Positions 1-10,292 are shown, counted from the stretch's first letter. The stretch: 37,542 nt of DNA from Burkholderiales bacterium 70-64 (GCA_001898645.1 MKUQ01000048.1:1-37542); one strand, 5' to 3'. The notes: a model not told the origin generated them from the letters alone. A program made the numbers and translations.

Positions 1-83
1 AGCTGCACGGGCCGGTCTGGCCGCCTCATCGGCGTTCAGACTCTACCGTTCTGGCCTGGTCTGAACATACAAGCCGCCGCGCC

Positions 84-575
84 ATGACCAGGAGCGGCAC
101 AGCCGCCGTCAAGCCGTGGCTGTGGCTCGCCGCGCTGGTGATCGCGGCCGACCAGCTCACCAAGTTCGCCGTCGAGCGCAGCTTCGCCTTCGGCGAACGG
201 CTGGCGGTGCTGCCGGGCTTCTTCGACCTCACGCTGGTGTACAACCGCGGCGCGGCCTTCAGCTTCCTCGCCCGCGCCGCCGGCTGGCAGCGCTGGTTCT
301 TCATCGCGCTGGGGCTCGCTGCGGCCGTCTTCATCGTGTGGCTGCTGGCGCGCCACGGCTCGCAGCGGCTGTTCGCCTTCGCCCTGGCGCTGATCCTGGG
401 CGGCGCGCTCGGCAACGTGATCGACCGCATCGCGCGCGGCCACGTGGTCGACTTCCTCCTGGTGTACTGGCAGCGGCACCACTTTCCCGCCTTCAACGTA
501 GCCGACAGCGCGATCACCGTCGGCGCAGTGCTGCTGATCATCGATGAGCTGAGGCGGGTGCGGCGCTCGCGCTGA
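84..575 (+). CDS. lspA: Lipoprotein signal peptidase (signal peptidase II)
   Basis: Inner-membrane aspartic protease that cleaves the signal peptide from diacylglyceryl-modified prolipoproteins just before the lipidated cysteine. The 163-residue length is normal for the family. Four hydrophobic segments are visible, near residues 11-25, 45-63, 70-89 and 97-112, with a last one near 137-153. The family signatures are present: [15 protein letters not shown] at 110-124 and FNVADSAI at 137-144. Asp123 and Asp141 are the expected catalytic pair. The start at 84 gives the usual short basic N-terminus. No strong Shine-Dalgarno sequence is visible before it. In related bacteria lspA follows ileS and precedes coaBC, and coaBC does follow here. 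The first 83 bases show no recognisable ileS end. Identification is very secure. Confidence 0.97.
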   Translation: MTRSGTAAVKPWLWLAALVIAADQLTKFAVERSFAFGERLAVLPGFFDLTLVYNRGAAFSFLARAAGWQRWFFIALGLAAAVFIVWLLARHGSQRLFAFALALILGGALGNVIDRIARGHVVDFLLVYWQRHHFPAFNVADSAITVGAVLLIIDELRRVRRSR

Positions 576-696
576 GAACGTGCGAATGAACCTACTGCGC
601 GGCCCGATCTCGCGCCTGCGATGCTCGCCGTACTCTCGTACGGCTGCGCTTCTCGGCGCGACCTCGGGCCGCTCGCTACGGTTCCTTCACACGTTC
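576..696. repeat. Gene-end inverted-repeat element, copy 1
   Basis: A 121-bp element that begins on the base after the lspA stop codon. Its right arm CGGTTCCTTCACACGTTC (679-696) is the reverse complement of GAACGTGTGAAGGAACCG. Its left arm (576-593) matches with three mismatches. The interior contains CGCGCC/GGCGCG and GTACTCTCGTAC dyads, so a long stem-loop is possible. Further copies lie at 3473-3490 (one arm only) and 7058-7129. The position directly after a gene suggests a role in transcript ends or mRNA stability. That role is inference. Confidence 0.8.
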
Positions 697-733
697 TGAG
701 CCGAAGATGCGCGGCCCGGGGACGCCCGGCTTG

Positions 734-748
734 TGCTATACAGCGCGG
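734..748 (+). promoter_or_regulatory. Extended -10 promoter of coaBC, possibly leaderless
   Basis: TGCTATACA at 734-742 fits an extended -10 element (TG-N-TATACA). Only six bases (743-748) separate it from the coaBC ATG at 749, so transcription would begin at or next to the A of the start codon. No Shine-Dalgarno sequence is present before that ATG and no good -35 is seen. A leaderless mRNA is inferred. Confidence 0.45.
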
Positions 749-1969
749 ATGAACCTCGACGGCAAGCACATCGTCCTCGGCGTCACCGGCGGCGTGGCCG
801 CCTACAAGGCGGCCGAGCTGGCCCGCGAGCTGCAGCGCGCAGGCGCAACGGTCCAGGCGGTGATGACCGCGGCGGCCACCCGCTTCGTCACGCCGGTGAC
901 GTTCCAGGCGCTCACCGGCAGGCCGGTGTACGTCGACCAGTGGGACGCGCGCATCGACGACAACATGGCGCACATCGAGCTGTCGCGCCGCGCCGACGCG
1001 ATCCTGGTGGCGCCGGCCACCGCCGACTTCATCGCGAAGCTGGCGCACGGGCTGGCCGACGACCTGCTCGCCACGCTGTGCGTGGCCCGCGACTGCCCGC
1101 TGCTGGTGGCCCCGGCGATGAACCGGCAGATGTGGCTGCATCCGGCCACGCAGCGCAACGTCGCGCAGCTGGCCGCCGACGGCGTGGCCGTCCTCGGCCC
1201 GGCCAGCGGCGAGCAGGCCTGCGGCGAGACCGGCCTGGGCCGCATGCTCGAGCCGCTCGAGCTGGTCGACGAGCTGGCGGCCCACTTCGTGCCGAAGGCG
1301 CTGGCCGGACGCCACGTGCTGCTCACCGCCGGCCCCACCTACGAACCGATCGACCCGGTGCGCGGCATCACCAACCTGTCCTCGGGCAAGATGGGCTTCG
1401 CGCTCGCGCGTGCATGCAGCGCCGCCGGCGCGCAGGTCACGCTGGTGGCCGGGCCGACCGCGCTGGTCACCCCGCGCGGCGTGCGGCGCATCGACGTGCG
1501 CACCGCGCAGCAGATGCACGATGCCGTGATGGCGACGCTCGATGCGCCCGCCGCCGATGAGCCGCGCCCGGACGTCTTCGTGGCGGTGGCCGCGGTGGCC
1601 GACTGGCGCGTCGCCAACGCCAGCGATCGCAAGCTGAAGAAGCGCGACGCCCATGACCTGCCGCAGCTCGAGTTCGTGCAGAACCCCGACATCCTTGCCG
1701 CCGTCGCGCGCCGCCCCGATGCGCCCTGGTGCGTCGGCTTCGCGGCCGAGAGCGAAGACCTCGAAGCCAACGGCGCGGCCAAGCGCGCCGCCAAGGGCGT
1801 GCCGCTGCTGGTCGCCAACATCGGGCACGCCACCTTCGGCCGCGACGACAACGAGCTGCTGCTGATCGACGCCCACGGCAGCCGGCGCCTGCCGCGCGCC
1901 GGCAAGGCGGAGTTGGCGCAGGCGCTGGTCGCGGAGATCGCCCAGCGCCTGCCGCCGCGCGGCAGCTGA
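749..1969 (+). CDS. coaBC: Bifunctional phosphopantothenoylcysteine decarboxylase / phosphopantothenate-cysteine ligase
   Basis: Cytoplasmic two-domain enzyme of coenzyme A synthesis. It joins cysteine to 4'-phosphopantothenate using CTP, then decarboxylates the product to 4'-phosphopantetheine. The 406 residues are the normal length. The N-terminal FMN-binding CoaC half shows GVTGGVAAYKAAEL near residue 10, a PAMNRQMW motif near 126 and the substrate-recognition segment GEQACGETGLGRM near 155. The C-terminal CoaB half opens with TAGPTYEPIDPVRGITN and contains NLSSGKMG and the KLKK motif near residue 295. The start at 749 was chosen because the family begins with MNLxGKxIVLGVTGG. An in-frame start 42 bases upstream would add 14 unconserved residues. 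The gene follows lspA after a repeat element and precedes dut with one small gene between. Confidence 0.97.
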   Translation: MNLDGKHIVLGVTGGVAAYKAAELARELQRAGATVQAVMTAAATRFVTPVTFQALTGRPVYVDQWDARIDDNMAHIELSRRADAILVAPATADFIAKLAHGLADDLLATLCVARDCPLLVAPAMNRQMWLHPATQRNVAQLAADGVAVLGPASGEQACGETGLGRMLEPLELVDELAAHFVPKALAGRHVLLTAGPTYEPIDPVRGITNLSSGKMGFALARACSAAGAQVTLVAGPTALVTPRGVRRIDVRTAQQMHDAVMATLDAPAADEPRPDVFVAVAAVADWRVANASDRKLKKRDAHDLPQLEFVQNPDILAAVARRPDAPWCVGFAAESEDLEANGAAKRAAKGVPLLVANIGHATFGRDDNELLLIDAHGSRRLPRAGKAELAQALVAEIAQRLPPRGS

Positions 1970-1982
1970 AGCGCCGCGCACG

Positions 1983-2519
1983 ATGAACACCCTCGATCGC
2001 GACGGACCGCCCGACGGCGACTTCGCCCGCTACGTCGAACGGCTCACCGGGGGGGTCGGCGCGCCCGGACGCGTGGGCGCCGGCGGGCCGGCCGGGCAAC
2101 GCGCACGCTCGCGTACCGCTGCCCCTGCGGCTACCGGCGGCACCGCGCCTCCCGGGGCGGTCGGCCGGCACGCATCGGCGGGACAGCGCGCACAGGCCGG
2201 GCAGCACGTATCGGCCGGACGGCGCGAGCCGGCCGGGCCGCACGGACTGGCCGGGCCGCAGGGACTGGCCGAGGAAGCCCGCCAGGCGCTGCAGCGGGCA
2301 GCCGGGCGGACACGCGCACAGGCCGGCACGCGCCCGGCCGATGACGCGCTGCGCGCCGCGGGACGCTCGGCGACGCGCCGGCTGAGCCGCTGGCTGGCGC
2401 TCGGCGGCTTCGCGCTGGTCGCTGCCGCCCTCCTCGATCTGTCTCCGGCGCTATCGCCGCTGCCCGGCTTCGTGCTGCTGGCGCTCTCGTTCATGCTGCA
2501 CAGGCTGTCCACCCGATGA
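1983..2519 (+). CDS. Low-complexity Ala/Gly/Pro/Arg-rich protein with a C-terminal membrane segment
   Basis: Not a family I recognise. The 178-residue frame starts 13 bases after coaBC, and its stop overlaps the dut start by four bases (ATGA), which fits a translated gene in one operon. Residues 1-20 are acidic/polar. Residues about 22-110 are low complexity, with repeated AGP, AGQ and AGR units written in GGCCGG-rich DNA, including two adjacent near-copies of GLAGPQ. Residues about 133-172 are strongly hydrophobic, about two helices ([15 protein letters not shown] and [12 protein letters not shown]) and then a short basic end. It could be a tail-anchored membrane protein with a disordered cytoplasmic arm. 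The repetitive DNA makes the exact frame less certain than for its neighbours. Confidence 0.55.
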   Translation: MNTLDRDGPPDGDFARYVERLTGGVGAPGRVGAGGPAGQRARSRTAAPAATGGTAPPGAVGRHASAGQRAQAGQHVSAGRREPAGPHGLAGPQGLAEEARQALQRAAGRTRAQAGTRPADDALRAAGRSATRRLSRWLALGGFALVAAALLDLSPALSPLPGFVLLALSFMLHRLSTR

Positions 2520-2965
2520 TCAAGCTCGACGTCCGCATCCTCGATCCGCGCATGCTCGACCGGCTGCCCGCCTACGCCACCGGCGGCAGCGCCGGCCTCG
2601 ACCTGCGCGCGTGCATCGATGCGCCGCTCGTCCTCGCGCCGGGCGACGCGAACCTGATCCCCACCGGGCTGGCGATCCACATCGGCGATCCCGGCCATGC
2701 CGCCATGATCCTGCCGCGCTCGGGCCTGGGCACCAAGCACGGCATCGTGCTGGGCAACCTGGTCGGGCTGATCGACTCCGACTACCAGGGCCCGCTCATG
2801 GTGTCGTGCTGGAACCGCGGCCGCCAGCCGTTCACCATCGAGCCGATGGAGCGCATCGCGCAGATGATCGTGGTGCCGGTGGTGCAGGTGCAGTGGAACC
2901 CGGTCGAGGACTTCGTGCAGACCGCGCGCGGCGCCGGCGGCTTCGGCAGCACCGGCAAGACGTGA
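2516..2965 (+). CDS. dut: Deoxyuridine 5'-triphosphate nucleotidohydrolase (dUTPase)
   Basis: Homotrimeric cytoplasmic enzyme that hydrolyses dUTP to dUMP and pyrophosphate. This keeps uracil out of DNA and supplies dUMP for thymidylate synthesis. At 149 residues it has standard length. All five family motifs are in order: AGLDLRA near residue 27, [10 protein letters not shown] near 69, [10 protein letters not shown] near 83 (with the catalytic Asp), [10 protein letters not shown] near 110, and the glycine-rich [11 protein letters not shown] tail at 137-147 that closes over the substrate. The start overlaps the stop of the preceding small gene, and the next gene begins two bases after its stop, so the genes are probably co-transcribed. 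Confidence 0.98.
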   Translation: MIKLDVRILDPRMLDRLPAYATGGSAGLDLRACIDAPLVLAPGDANLIPTGLAIHIGDPGHAAMILPRSGLGTKHGIVLGNLVGLIDSDYQGPLMVSCWNRGRQPFTIEPMERIAQMIVVPVVQVQWNPVEDFVQTARGAGGFGSTGKT

Positions 2966-2966
2966 C

Positions 2967-3461
2967 GTGAGCAGGCGGCTGCTGGCGGTCTGGTGGTCGA
3001 TGACCGGCGGCACCCGGCAGCTGGTCGAGGCGTTCTGCGAAGGTGCGCGCGGGCAGGAGGGCATCGAGCTCGACGTGCGCCGCGCCGACCAGGCCGATGC
3101 CGCGGCCGTGCTGGCCGCCGACGTCATGCTCTTCGCCACCCCCGAGAACCTTGCCTCGATGGCCGGCATGATGAAGGACTTCTTCGACCGGACCTACTAC
3201 GGGGTGCTCGGGCGCATCGACGGGCGGCCGTACGCGACCCTGGTGTGCGCCGGCTCCGACGGCGAGGGTGCCGCGCGCCAGATCGCGCGCATCGCCACCG
3301 GCTGGCGCCTCAATGCGGTGGCCGAGCCGCTGATCGTGATCACCCACGCGCAGACGCCCGAGGCGATCCTCGCCCCCAAGACCATTGCCGCCGCCGACCT
3401 GGCGCGTGCGCGCGAGCTCGGCGCGACGCTGGCCGCCGGCGTCAGCCTCGGCATCTGGTAG
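2967..3461 (+). CDS. Flavodoxin-like (NADPH-dependent FMN reductase-fold) protein
   Basis: A 164-residue protein with the layout of a small flavodoxin-fold oxidoreductase. It opens with a beta-strand and a phosphate-loop-like WSMTGGTRQLVEAF (residues 10-23). This is followed by an acidic strand, then FATPENLASMAGMMKDFFDRTYY (residues 55-77), which resembles the flavin-contacting loop and helix of NAD(P)H:quinone/FMN reductases, and VCAGSDGEG near 92. The start is GTG at 2967, two bases after the dut stop, so translation is likely coupled to dut. Its role is not known. Electron transfer with bound FMN is inferred from the fold only. A single repeat arm lies 12 bases after its stop. Confidence 0.75.
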   Translation: MSRRLLAVWWSMTGGTRQLVEAFCEGARGQEGIELDVRRADQADAAAVLAADVMLFATPENLASMAGMMKDFFDRTYYGVLGRIDGRPYATLVCAGSDGEGAARQIARIATGWRLNAVAEPLIVITHAQTPEAILAPKTIAAADLARARELGATLAAGVSLGIW

Positions 3462-3472
3462 GTGTGGGCTCG

Positions 3473-3490
3473 GAACGTGTGAAGGAACCG
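3473..3490. repeat. Gene-end repeat, single arm
   Basis: GAACGTGTGAAGGAACCG, identical to the arm of the element at 7058-7129. It fills the gap between two convergent genes (stops at 3461 and 3492). No second arm is present nearby. Confidence 0.8.
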
Positions 3491-3491
3491 T

Positions 3492-4430
3492 TCAGCGCGC
3501 CTGCGCGACCAGGCTTTCCAGCTTCACCGCGTCGGCCGCGAAGATGCGGATTCCCTCGGCGAGCTTCTCGGTGGCCATGGCGTCTTCGTTGACCGCATAG
3601 CGGAAGTGCTTCTCGTCGAAGCGCACCCGCTCGACGGCCTCCTCGCGCGCCTGGCGCGGGTCGAGCCGGCGCTCGACCTCGCGTTCGTCCTTGCTGAGCT
3701 GCTCGAGCAGCTCGGGGCTGATGGTGAGCAGGTCGCAGCCGGCCAGGGCGAGCACCTGGCCGACGCTGCGGAAGCTCGCACCCATCACCTCGGTGGGGTA
3801 GCCGAACTTCTTGTAGTAGGTGTAGATGCGCCTGACCGACAGCACCCCGGGATCTTCCTCGGGCGCGTAATCGTCGACGCCGTCGTGCTTGCGGTACCAG
3901 TCGTAGATGCGGCCCACGAAAGGCGAGATCAGCGTCACCCCGGCATCGGCACAGGCCACCGCCTGCGGGAACGAGAACAGCAGGGTCAGGTTGCAGTGGA
4001 TGCCCTCGTTCTCCAGCGCCTCGGCCGCGCGGATGCCCTCCCAGGTCGAGGCGACCTTGACCAGCACCCGCTCGCGCCCGAAGCCGGCCTCTTCGTACAG
4101 CGCGACGAGGTGACGCGCCTTGGCGATGGTGGCCTCGACATCGAACGCCAGCCGTGCATCGACCTCGGTCGATACGCGTCCCGGCACGATCGCCAGGATC
4201 TCGGCGCCGAAGCCCACCAGCAGCCGGTCGCACACCGCGGCCACGTCCTCGCCGGGGTGCGCCGCGAGCGTGCGCGTGAGCAGCGAGCGGTACTCGGGCT
4301 TGCTCACCGCCTTCAGGATGAGCGACGGATTGGTGGTGGCGTCGCGCGGCCCGTAGGCGCGCATGGTGTTGAAGTCGCCGGTGTCGGCCACGACGGTGGT
4401 GAAACGCTTGAGCTGTTCGAGTGCGTTCAT
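3492..4430 (-). CDS. tal: Transaldolase
   Basis: Pentose phosphate pathway enzyme that moves a dihydroxyacetone unit from sedoheptulose 7-phosphate to glyceraldehyde 3-phosphate through a Schiff base. The 312-residue protein has the length and motifs of the classical TalB-type family. These include [23 protein letters not shown]-like strands near the N-terminus, [12 protein letters not shown] near residues 127-138 with the catalytic lysine, [12 protein letters not shown] near 153, and [10 protein letters not shown] near 179. The start at 4430 is chosen because [11 protein letters not shown] matches the family and is preceded by a GGAGG ribosome-binding site. The open frame runs further upstream but is unrelated there. 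It lies 43 bases downstream of dsbB on the same strand. Confidence 0.97.
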   Translation of the reverse strand: MNALEQLKRFTTVVADTGDFNTMRAYGPRDATTNPSLILKAVSKPEYRSLLTRTLAAHPGEDVAAVCDRLLVGFGAEILAIVPGRVSTEVDARLAFDVEATIAKARHLVALYEEAGFGRERVLVKVASTWEGIRAAEALENEGIHCNLTLLFSFPQAVACADAGVTLISPFVGRIYDWYRKHDGVDDYAPEEDPGVLSVRRIYTYYKKFGYPTEVMGASFRSVGQVLALAGCDLLTISPELLEQLSKDEREVERRLDPRQAREEAVERVRFDEKHFRYAVNEDAMATEKLAEGIRIFAADAVKLESLVAQAR

Positions 4431-4473
4431 GCGCAGGATCCTCCGGTTGCCCGTGCAGCCGCAGGCGATCGCG

Positions 4474-4983
4474 TCAGACCGCCGGCCGTGCCGCCGGCGC
4501 GGGCGGCCGGGCCCGCAGCGCCGCGCGCCCGGCCAGCAGCGCCAGCACCACGAACAGGGCGGCGCTCCAGAGGGCGAACGGCAGGCCCAGCAGCGCGACG
4601 TTGGCCTCGCTGCACGAAGCCGTGGCTTCGAACAGCCACGGCAGGAATTCATCGAGGCGGGTGTTCATCAGCACGCGATCGGCCAGCGTGAAGGCGCACG
4701 ACTGCGCCTGGGCCGCCACGAACTGCTGGTGCAGCGCCGCCCACACGCCGCCCACGGCCACCAGGCCCGCCAGCGCCGCGCACGCGGCAGCCGCACCGCG
4801 CACGCGGCCCAGCGCCCAGCCGGCCAGCGCCAGCACGGCCACCAGCAGGAACAGCAGGCGCTGGAAGGTGCACCAGGCACAGGGCCGCATGTCGAAGGCA
4901 TGCTGCAGCACCAGCGCGACGCCCACCGCGCCGACGGCCAGTACCGCGCACGCCAGGAGGGTCGGATCGCCGCGACGGAACAT
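4474..4983 (-). CDS. dsbB: Disulfide bond formation protein B
   Basis: Inner-membrane quinone reductase that reoxidises the periplasmic thiol oxidase DsbA and passes electrons to ubiquinone or menaquinone. At 169 residues it is of usual length, with four hydrophobic helices near residues 9-28, 40-58, 64-83 and 130-155. Both redox pairs are intact: Cys35-Cys38 in [10 protein letters not shown], and Cys96 with Cys124 in the second periplasmic loop. The start MFRRGD at 4983 fits the family. An in-frame ATG at 5001 and one at 5055 would add unconserved residues. No ribosome-binding site precedes any of them. A TATAGT box sits six bases before 4983, which points to a leaderless message. Confidence 0.93.
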   Translation of the reverse strand: MFRRGDPTLLACAVLAVGAVGVALVLQHAFDMRPCAWCTFQRLLFLLVAVLALAGWALGRVRGAAAACAALAGLVAVGGVWAALHQQFVAAQAQSCAFTLADRVLMNTRLDEFLPWLFEATASCSEANVALLGLPFALWSAALFVVLALLAGRAALRARPPAPAARPAV

Positions 4984-4989
4984 GCAAAC

Positions 4990-4995
4990 ACTATA
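4990..4995 (-). promoter_or_regulatory. -10-like box of dsbB
   Basis: On the minus strand TATAGT is followed by six bases and then the dsbB ATG, so the predicted transcription start falls on the start codon. A matching -35 is not obvious. This is the same spacing as at coaBC and clpS. Confidence 0.35.
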
Positions 4996-5007
4996 CGGCA
5001 TCGCCGC

Positions 5008-5037
5008 GGCCGACCCGGAGGCGCCTTCGGGTCGGCC
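5008..5037 (-). terminator. Hairpin downstream of fccB
   Basis: Perfect 10-bp inverted repeat GGCCGACCCG / CGGGTCGGCC with a 10-base loop. It lies between the fccB stop (5086) and the dsbB start (4983), both on the minus strand. No run of T follows, so it may be a weak or Rho-assisted terminator for fccAB, or an mRNA-stabilising stem. Confidence 0.45.
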
Positions 5038-5085
5038 CGGAGCCAGCCGGGGCATCCGGGGTGCCCGCCCCGACAGGCCCTGGAG

Positions 5086-6411
5086 CTAGGTGAGCATGTC
5101 GTTCCAGATGTTGCGCGCCCAGGCGTTGGCGTACTGCCCCTCGAGCTCGCTCGGCGCGCTGGACAGGCCGCCGGCGCCGGCCACCGGCTCGATGGTCTTC
5201 TTCTCCGGCGAGTAGCGGTGCACCGACGCCACGTGCACCACGTTGCGGTCGTCGATGAAGCTGTAGCAGGTGTTGGCCATCATCTGCGGCTGCGGCGTGC
5301 GCCCGTTCAGGATCTCGACGATGGCCGCGGCCGCCGCCTTGCCGTGCTGGTTGGCCATGTGGCCGGACTTCGGCATCGCCGGCGCCGACAGCGTGGCGTC
5401 GCCCAGTACGTGGATGCCGGGAGCGGCGGTGGACTCCAGCGTGACCCAGTCGACCAGGCACCAGCGGTTGTTGGCGTTGACCAGCCCGGTCTTGGCGGCG
5501 ATGGCGCCGGCGCGCTGCGCCGGCACGATGTTGAGCACGTCGGCCTTGACCTTGTCGCCGAGCTCGGTGACCGCGACCCTGTTGCGCGCATCAACTTCGG
5601 TCACGTTCATGTTCGGCTGGTAGTCGATCAGCCCCTTGTACTGGCCGTTCCAGGCCGCCAGGAACAGGCCCTTCTTGGACTGGATGTCGGGATTGGCATC
5701 GAGCACCACGATCTTCGAGCGCGGCTTGGCGGTCTTGAAGTAGTGCGCGACCTGGCACACCCGCTCGTAGGGGCCCGGCGGGCAGCGATAGGGCGACTTG
5801 GGGATGGAGAGCACGTAGACGCCGCCGTCGGGCATCGCCTCGAGCTGGGCGCGCAGCGCCACCGTCTGCGGCCCCGCCTTCCAGGCGTGCAGGATGGTCT
5901 TCTGCGCCTCGGCGTCGAGCCCCTGCACCGAATCGAAGTCGAGCTCGATGCCCGGCGACACCACGATGCGGTCGAACTCCTGGTCGGCGATCTTGCGGAA
6001 GCTGGCGCGCCGGCGCGCCGCGTCGATGGCCTGGACCTCGTCGTGGATCACCACCACACCGGCCTCGCGCAGCCCGGTATAGGGCACGGTGAGGTCGGCG
6101 ATCCGGCGCGAGCCGCCGATCACCAGGTTCGACAGCGGGCACGAGACGAACGCGGTCTCGCGCTCCACCAGCACCACCTCCACGCCCGGGCCGCCCCACT
6201 TCTTGAGGTACTTCGCGGCGGTGGCACCGCCGTAACCGCCGCCCACCACCAGCACCCGCCCGAGCTTGCGCCCGGACGCCGCCGAGGGCTCGCCGCCCGG
6301 CGCGGCGCAGCCGGCCAGGGACAGGGCCGCGCCGCCGCCCGCGAGCGACAGCACCGGGCCCGAGCCGAGCGCCTGCACGAAGCGGCGGCGACCGATGCGG
6401 ATGCGATTCAT
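5086..6411 (-). CDS. fccB: Sulfide dehydrogenase (flavocytochrome c) flavoprotein subunit
   Basis: Periplasmic FAD subunit that oxidises sulfide and passes electrons to its cytochrome partner. The 441 residues are normal length. The N-terminus has a twin-arginine-like GRRRF (residues 7-11), a hydrophobic stretch and LAGC at 32-35, so Tat export is likely and lipid anchoring at Cys35 is possible. The FAD-binding VVGGGYGGATAAK starts at 55. Cys91 in SCPLSN corresponds to the cysteine that binds FAD covalently in Allochromatium flavocytochrome c. The two redox cysteines are present in YRCPPGPYER (near 224) and NTCYSF (near 386). The start at 6411 puts the Tat motif at the expected place. It lies 23 bases downstream of fccA in one operon. 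No sox genes are nearby. Confidence 0.93.
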   Translation of the reverse strand: MNRIRIGRRRFVQALGSGPVLSLAGGGAALSLAGCAAPGGEPSAASGRKLGRVLVVGGGYGGATAAKYLKKWGGPGVEVVLVERETAFVSCPLSNLVIGGSRRIADLTVPYTGLREAGVVVIHDEVQAIDAARRRASFRKIADQEFDRIVVSPGIELDFDSVQGLDAEAQKTILHAWKAGPQTVALRAQLEAMPDGGVYVLSIPKSPYRCPPGPYERVCQVAHYFKTAKPRSKIVVLDANPDIQSKKGLFLAAWNGQYKGLIDYQPNMNVTEVDARNRVAVTELGDKVKADVLNIVPAQRAGAIAAKTGLVNANNRWCLVDWVTLESTAAPGIHVLGDATLSAPAMPKSGHMANQHGKAAAAAIVEILNGRTPQPQMMANTCYSFIDDRNVVHVASVHRYSPEKKTIEPVAGAGGLSSAPSELEGQYANAWARNIWNDMLT

Positions 6412-6434
6412 GTCGTGGTCCTCCGCTGCCCGGC

Positions 6435-6770
6435 TCATTGGCCGGCCTTCTGTTGTCGGGAGAAGAACTCGGCCAGGGCGGCAAGCTGCTCTTCGCTGTA
6501 GCCCTTGGCGATCTGGTTCATGATCGTCGCCTTGCGCGTGCCGTCGCGAAACGCCTTCATCTGCTCCATGAAGTAGGTCTGCGACAGCCCCGCCAGCCCG
6601 GGCATGCCGCCGCCGCCGGCCGAACGCCCGTCGGTGCCGTGGCAGTTGGCGCAGTTGCCGGCCAGGTACCGGGCCTGCGAGTCGGCCTGGGCATGCGCGG
6701 GCCCCGCGCCTGCCAGGACGACGAACGCGGCCAGCACGGCCGGCGCGAAGATCGTCGATCGCATGGACAT
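6435..6770 (-). CDS. fccA: Monoheme cytochrome c subunit of flavocytochrome c
   Basis: Periplasmic class I cytochrome c of 111 residues that would take electrons from FccB. A Sec signal peptide is clear: basic MSMR, a hydrophobic core to about residue 20, then AHA just before the mature protein. One heme site, CANCH, follows in GNCANCHGTDG (near residues 38-48). A distal methionine candidate is in the MPGLAGL loop or MNQIAKGYS. The start at 6770 follows a strong GGAGGAG ribosome-binding site. A second ATG two codons later is also possible. Having one heme rather than two places it with the small c553/FccA-type subunits. It is the first gene of the fccA-fccB operon. Confidence 0.9.
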   Translation of the reverse strand: MSMRSTIFAPAVLAAFVVLAGAGPAHAQADSQARYLAGNCANCHGTDGRSAGGGGMPGLAGLSQTYFMEQMKAFRDGTRKATIMNQIAKGYSEEQLAALAEFFSRQQKAGQ

Positions 6771-7057
6771 TGCGTCTCCTCCTGAACGAAACGACGGATG
6801 CTGCAGGCCGGGCCGCGCATCTGCCACCTTTTGCATTCTGAACATATCGTCATGTACCGGCCCGGGCCACGATACCCGAGATGGCCGGACGGCGGAAAGC
6901 AGGGAAAACGAGGCAGCGAGGCAGCGAGGCAGGCGGACGCCTCACCACGCGGGGAAGATCACGCAACGCGAGCCGCGCCGGCGCGCACCAGACGGCGTCC
7001 CGCCGGCACCAGCCCACCCTCAGAAGGTCAGAAGGTCCCGTAGTCAGCCCACCTCCA
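6771..7057. other. Intergenic region upstream of fccA
   Basis: No gene is seen in these 287 bases between fccA and the repeat element behind clpA. They should hold the fccAB promoter. The AT-richest stretch is 6826-6852, but no clear -35/-10 pair can be assigned. Short tandem repeats occur: GAGGCAGC three times at 6910-6933 (last copy one base different) and CAGAAGGT twice at 7021-7036. Confidence 0.6.
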
Positions 7058-7127
7058 GAACGTGTGAAGGAACCGCAGCGAGCGACCGGAGGTCACGCCG
7101 AGAAGCGCAGCCGGTTCCTTCACACGT

Positions 7128-7129
<2 letters not shown>
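7058..7129. repeat. Gene-end inverted-repeat element, copy 2 (perfect arms)
   Basis: A 72-bp element with perfect 18-bp inverted arms, GAACGTGTGAAGGAACCG at 7058-7075 and its complement at 7112-7129. The right end overlaps the clpA stop codon (7128-7130, minus strand) by two bases. The interior is AGCGAGCGACCGG-like and can extend the stem. It can form a very stable hairpin at the clpA transcript end. Confidence 0.85.
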
Positions 7130-9433
<2,304 letters not shown>

Positions 9434-9437
<4 letters not shown>

Positions 9438-9742
9438 GCTTCCTCCATCACGCACTGCAGCGGATGCTGGTGCTGGCGTGAGTAACTGCTAACCTGTTCG
9501 ACCTTCGTGGACGCCACGTCGCGCGGAAAGACTCCACACACTCCACGCCCTTCCCGGTGCACCTTCAGCATCACCTGCGTCGCCTTCTCCCGGCCCATGC
9601 CGAAGAACTTCTGCAATACACCGACGACGAATTCCATAGGGGTGAAGTCGTCATTGAGCAACATCACCTGGTACATCGGCGGCGGCTCGAGCTGCCTCTC
9701 CTTGCGCTCGAGCACCGTGGAGGGATCGTGCCGCGTTGCCAT
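9434..9742 (-). CDS. clpS: ATP-dependent Clp protease adaptor ClpS
   Basis: Small adaptor that binds destabilising N-terminal residues and hands the proteins to ClpA. The 102 residues are typical. After a flexible N-terminal arm (residues 1-22) the core begins [20 protein letters not shown], which holds the conserved NDDxTPMEFV substrate-pocket motif. [14 protein letters not shown] carries the conserved histidine of the N-degron pocket. The start at 9742 has no Shine-Dalgarno sequence, and a TAGAAT box lies six bases before it. The gene is co-transcribed with clpA and divergent from cspA. Confidence 0.97.
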
Positions 9743-9748
9743 GGATCC

Positions 9749-9776
9749 ATTCTAGCGAGTCATGCTGCTGCTGCAA
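9749..9776 (-). promoter_or_regulatory. Sigma-70-like promoter of clpS-clpA, possibly leaderless
   Basis: On the minus strand TTGCAG (9771-9776) and TAGAAT (9749-9754) are separated by 16 bases. The -10 is followed by six bases and then the clpS ATG, so the predicted first base is the A of the start codon. No ribosome-binding site is present. Confidence 0.5.
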
Positions 9777-10079
9777 CAACGGATGAAACCGATCGTCGGA
9801 CGACCGTGATCGCCGTCACGCCCTGCTGCGCCGCACACCCCTGTCCTGCTTGACTCCGGAACACTTTTGCCAAAAAATCCGAGCGCTGTCCGGGGCCTTC
9901 CCCGGGCGAGGGCTTTCCGATTTTCCAAACAGAAATGGGGGGCCACGCCACCGGTTTCAAGCCGGCGACAGCATCGAGCTGGTCGCGTCAGAGGAGCCGG
10001 GCGGCGGTGTCCGCCGCGCTCCCCACAACCCTGGTGTCTGGCCGACCTTGTCCACAGGATGATTGGGGGATGGTTAGGC
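9777..10079. promoter_or_regulatory. Divergent control region and leader of the cold-shock gene
   Basis: About 300 bases without a gene between the clpS promoter and cspA. They should contain the cspA promoter and 5' leader. A 6-bp hairpin CCGGGG-CCTT-CCCCGG lies at 9890-9905. A long structured leader is usual for cold-shock genes. No canonical cold box could be assigned by eye. Confidence 0.4.
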
Positions 10080-10283
10080 ATGGCAACAGGCACCGTCAAA
10101 TGGTTCAACGACTCCAAGGGGTACGGCTTCATTACCCCTGACGATGGAGGGGAGGATCTGTTCGCGCACTTTTCCGCGATCCAGATGAACGGCTTCAAGA
10201 CGCTCAAGGAAGGCCAGAAGGTCCAGTTCGACGTGGTCGCTGGTCCCAAGGGCAAGCAGGCCTCGAACATCAAGGAAAACTGA
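10080..10283 (+). CDS. cspA: Cold-shock protein (CspA family)
   Basis: Single OB-fold nucleic-acid-binding protein of 67 residues that acts as an RNA chaperone. [18 protein letters not shown] opens it, with the RNP1 motif KGYGFITP near residues 14-21 and RNP2 DLFAHFSAI near 29-37. The C-terminal [10 protein letters not shown] matches the family. The start at 10080 is set by this conserved N-terminus. The open frame extends upstream with no similarity. Linkage to clpS-clpA is common in betaproteobacteria. Family assignment is certain, but the exact paralogue (cspA, cspD or other) is not. Confidence 0.95.
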   Translation: MATGTVKWFNDSKGYGFITPDDGGEDLFAHFSAIQMNGFKTLKEGQKVQFDVVAGPKGKQASNIKEN

Positions 10284-10292
10284 TGCCGTCGC

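Noticed and set aside
1-83. Possible ileS 3' end before lspA
   Set aside because: ileS is the usual neighbour, but none of the three plus-strand frames in these 83 bases shows a recognisable IleRS C-terminus.
26-1990. Long minus-strand open frame across lspA and coaBC
   Set aside because: Antisense shadow in GC-rich DNA; Arg/Ala/Gly-rich composition and no family similarity, while the plus strand holds two clear genes.
4474-5055. Longer DsbB start at 5055 or 5001
   Set aside because: The extra residues are unconserved and polar, the longer frame runs through a stable hairpin, and no ribosome-binding site supports either start.
6910-6933. Tandem GAGGCAGC repeat as a functional array
   Set aside because: Only three short copies without spacers; not a CRISPR array and too short to interpret.
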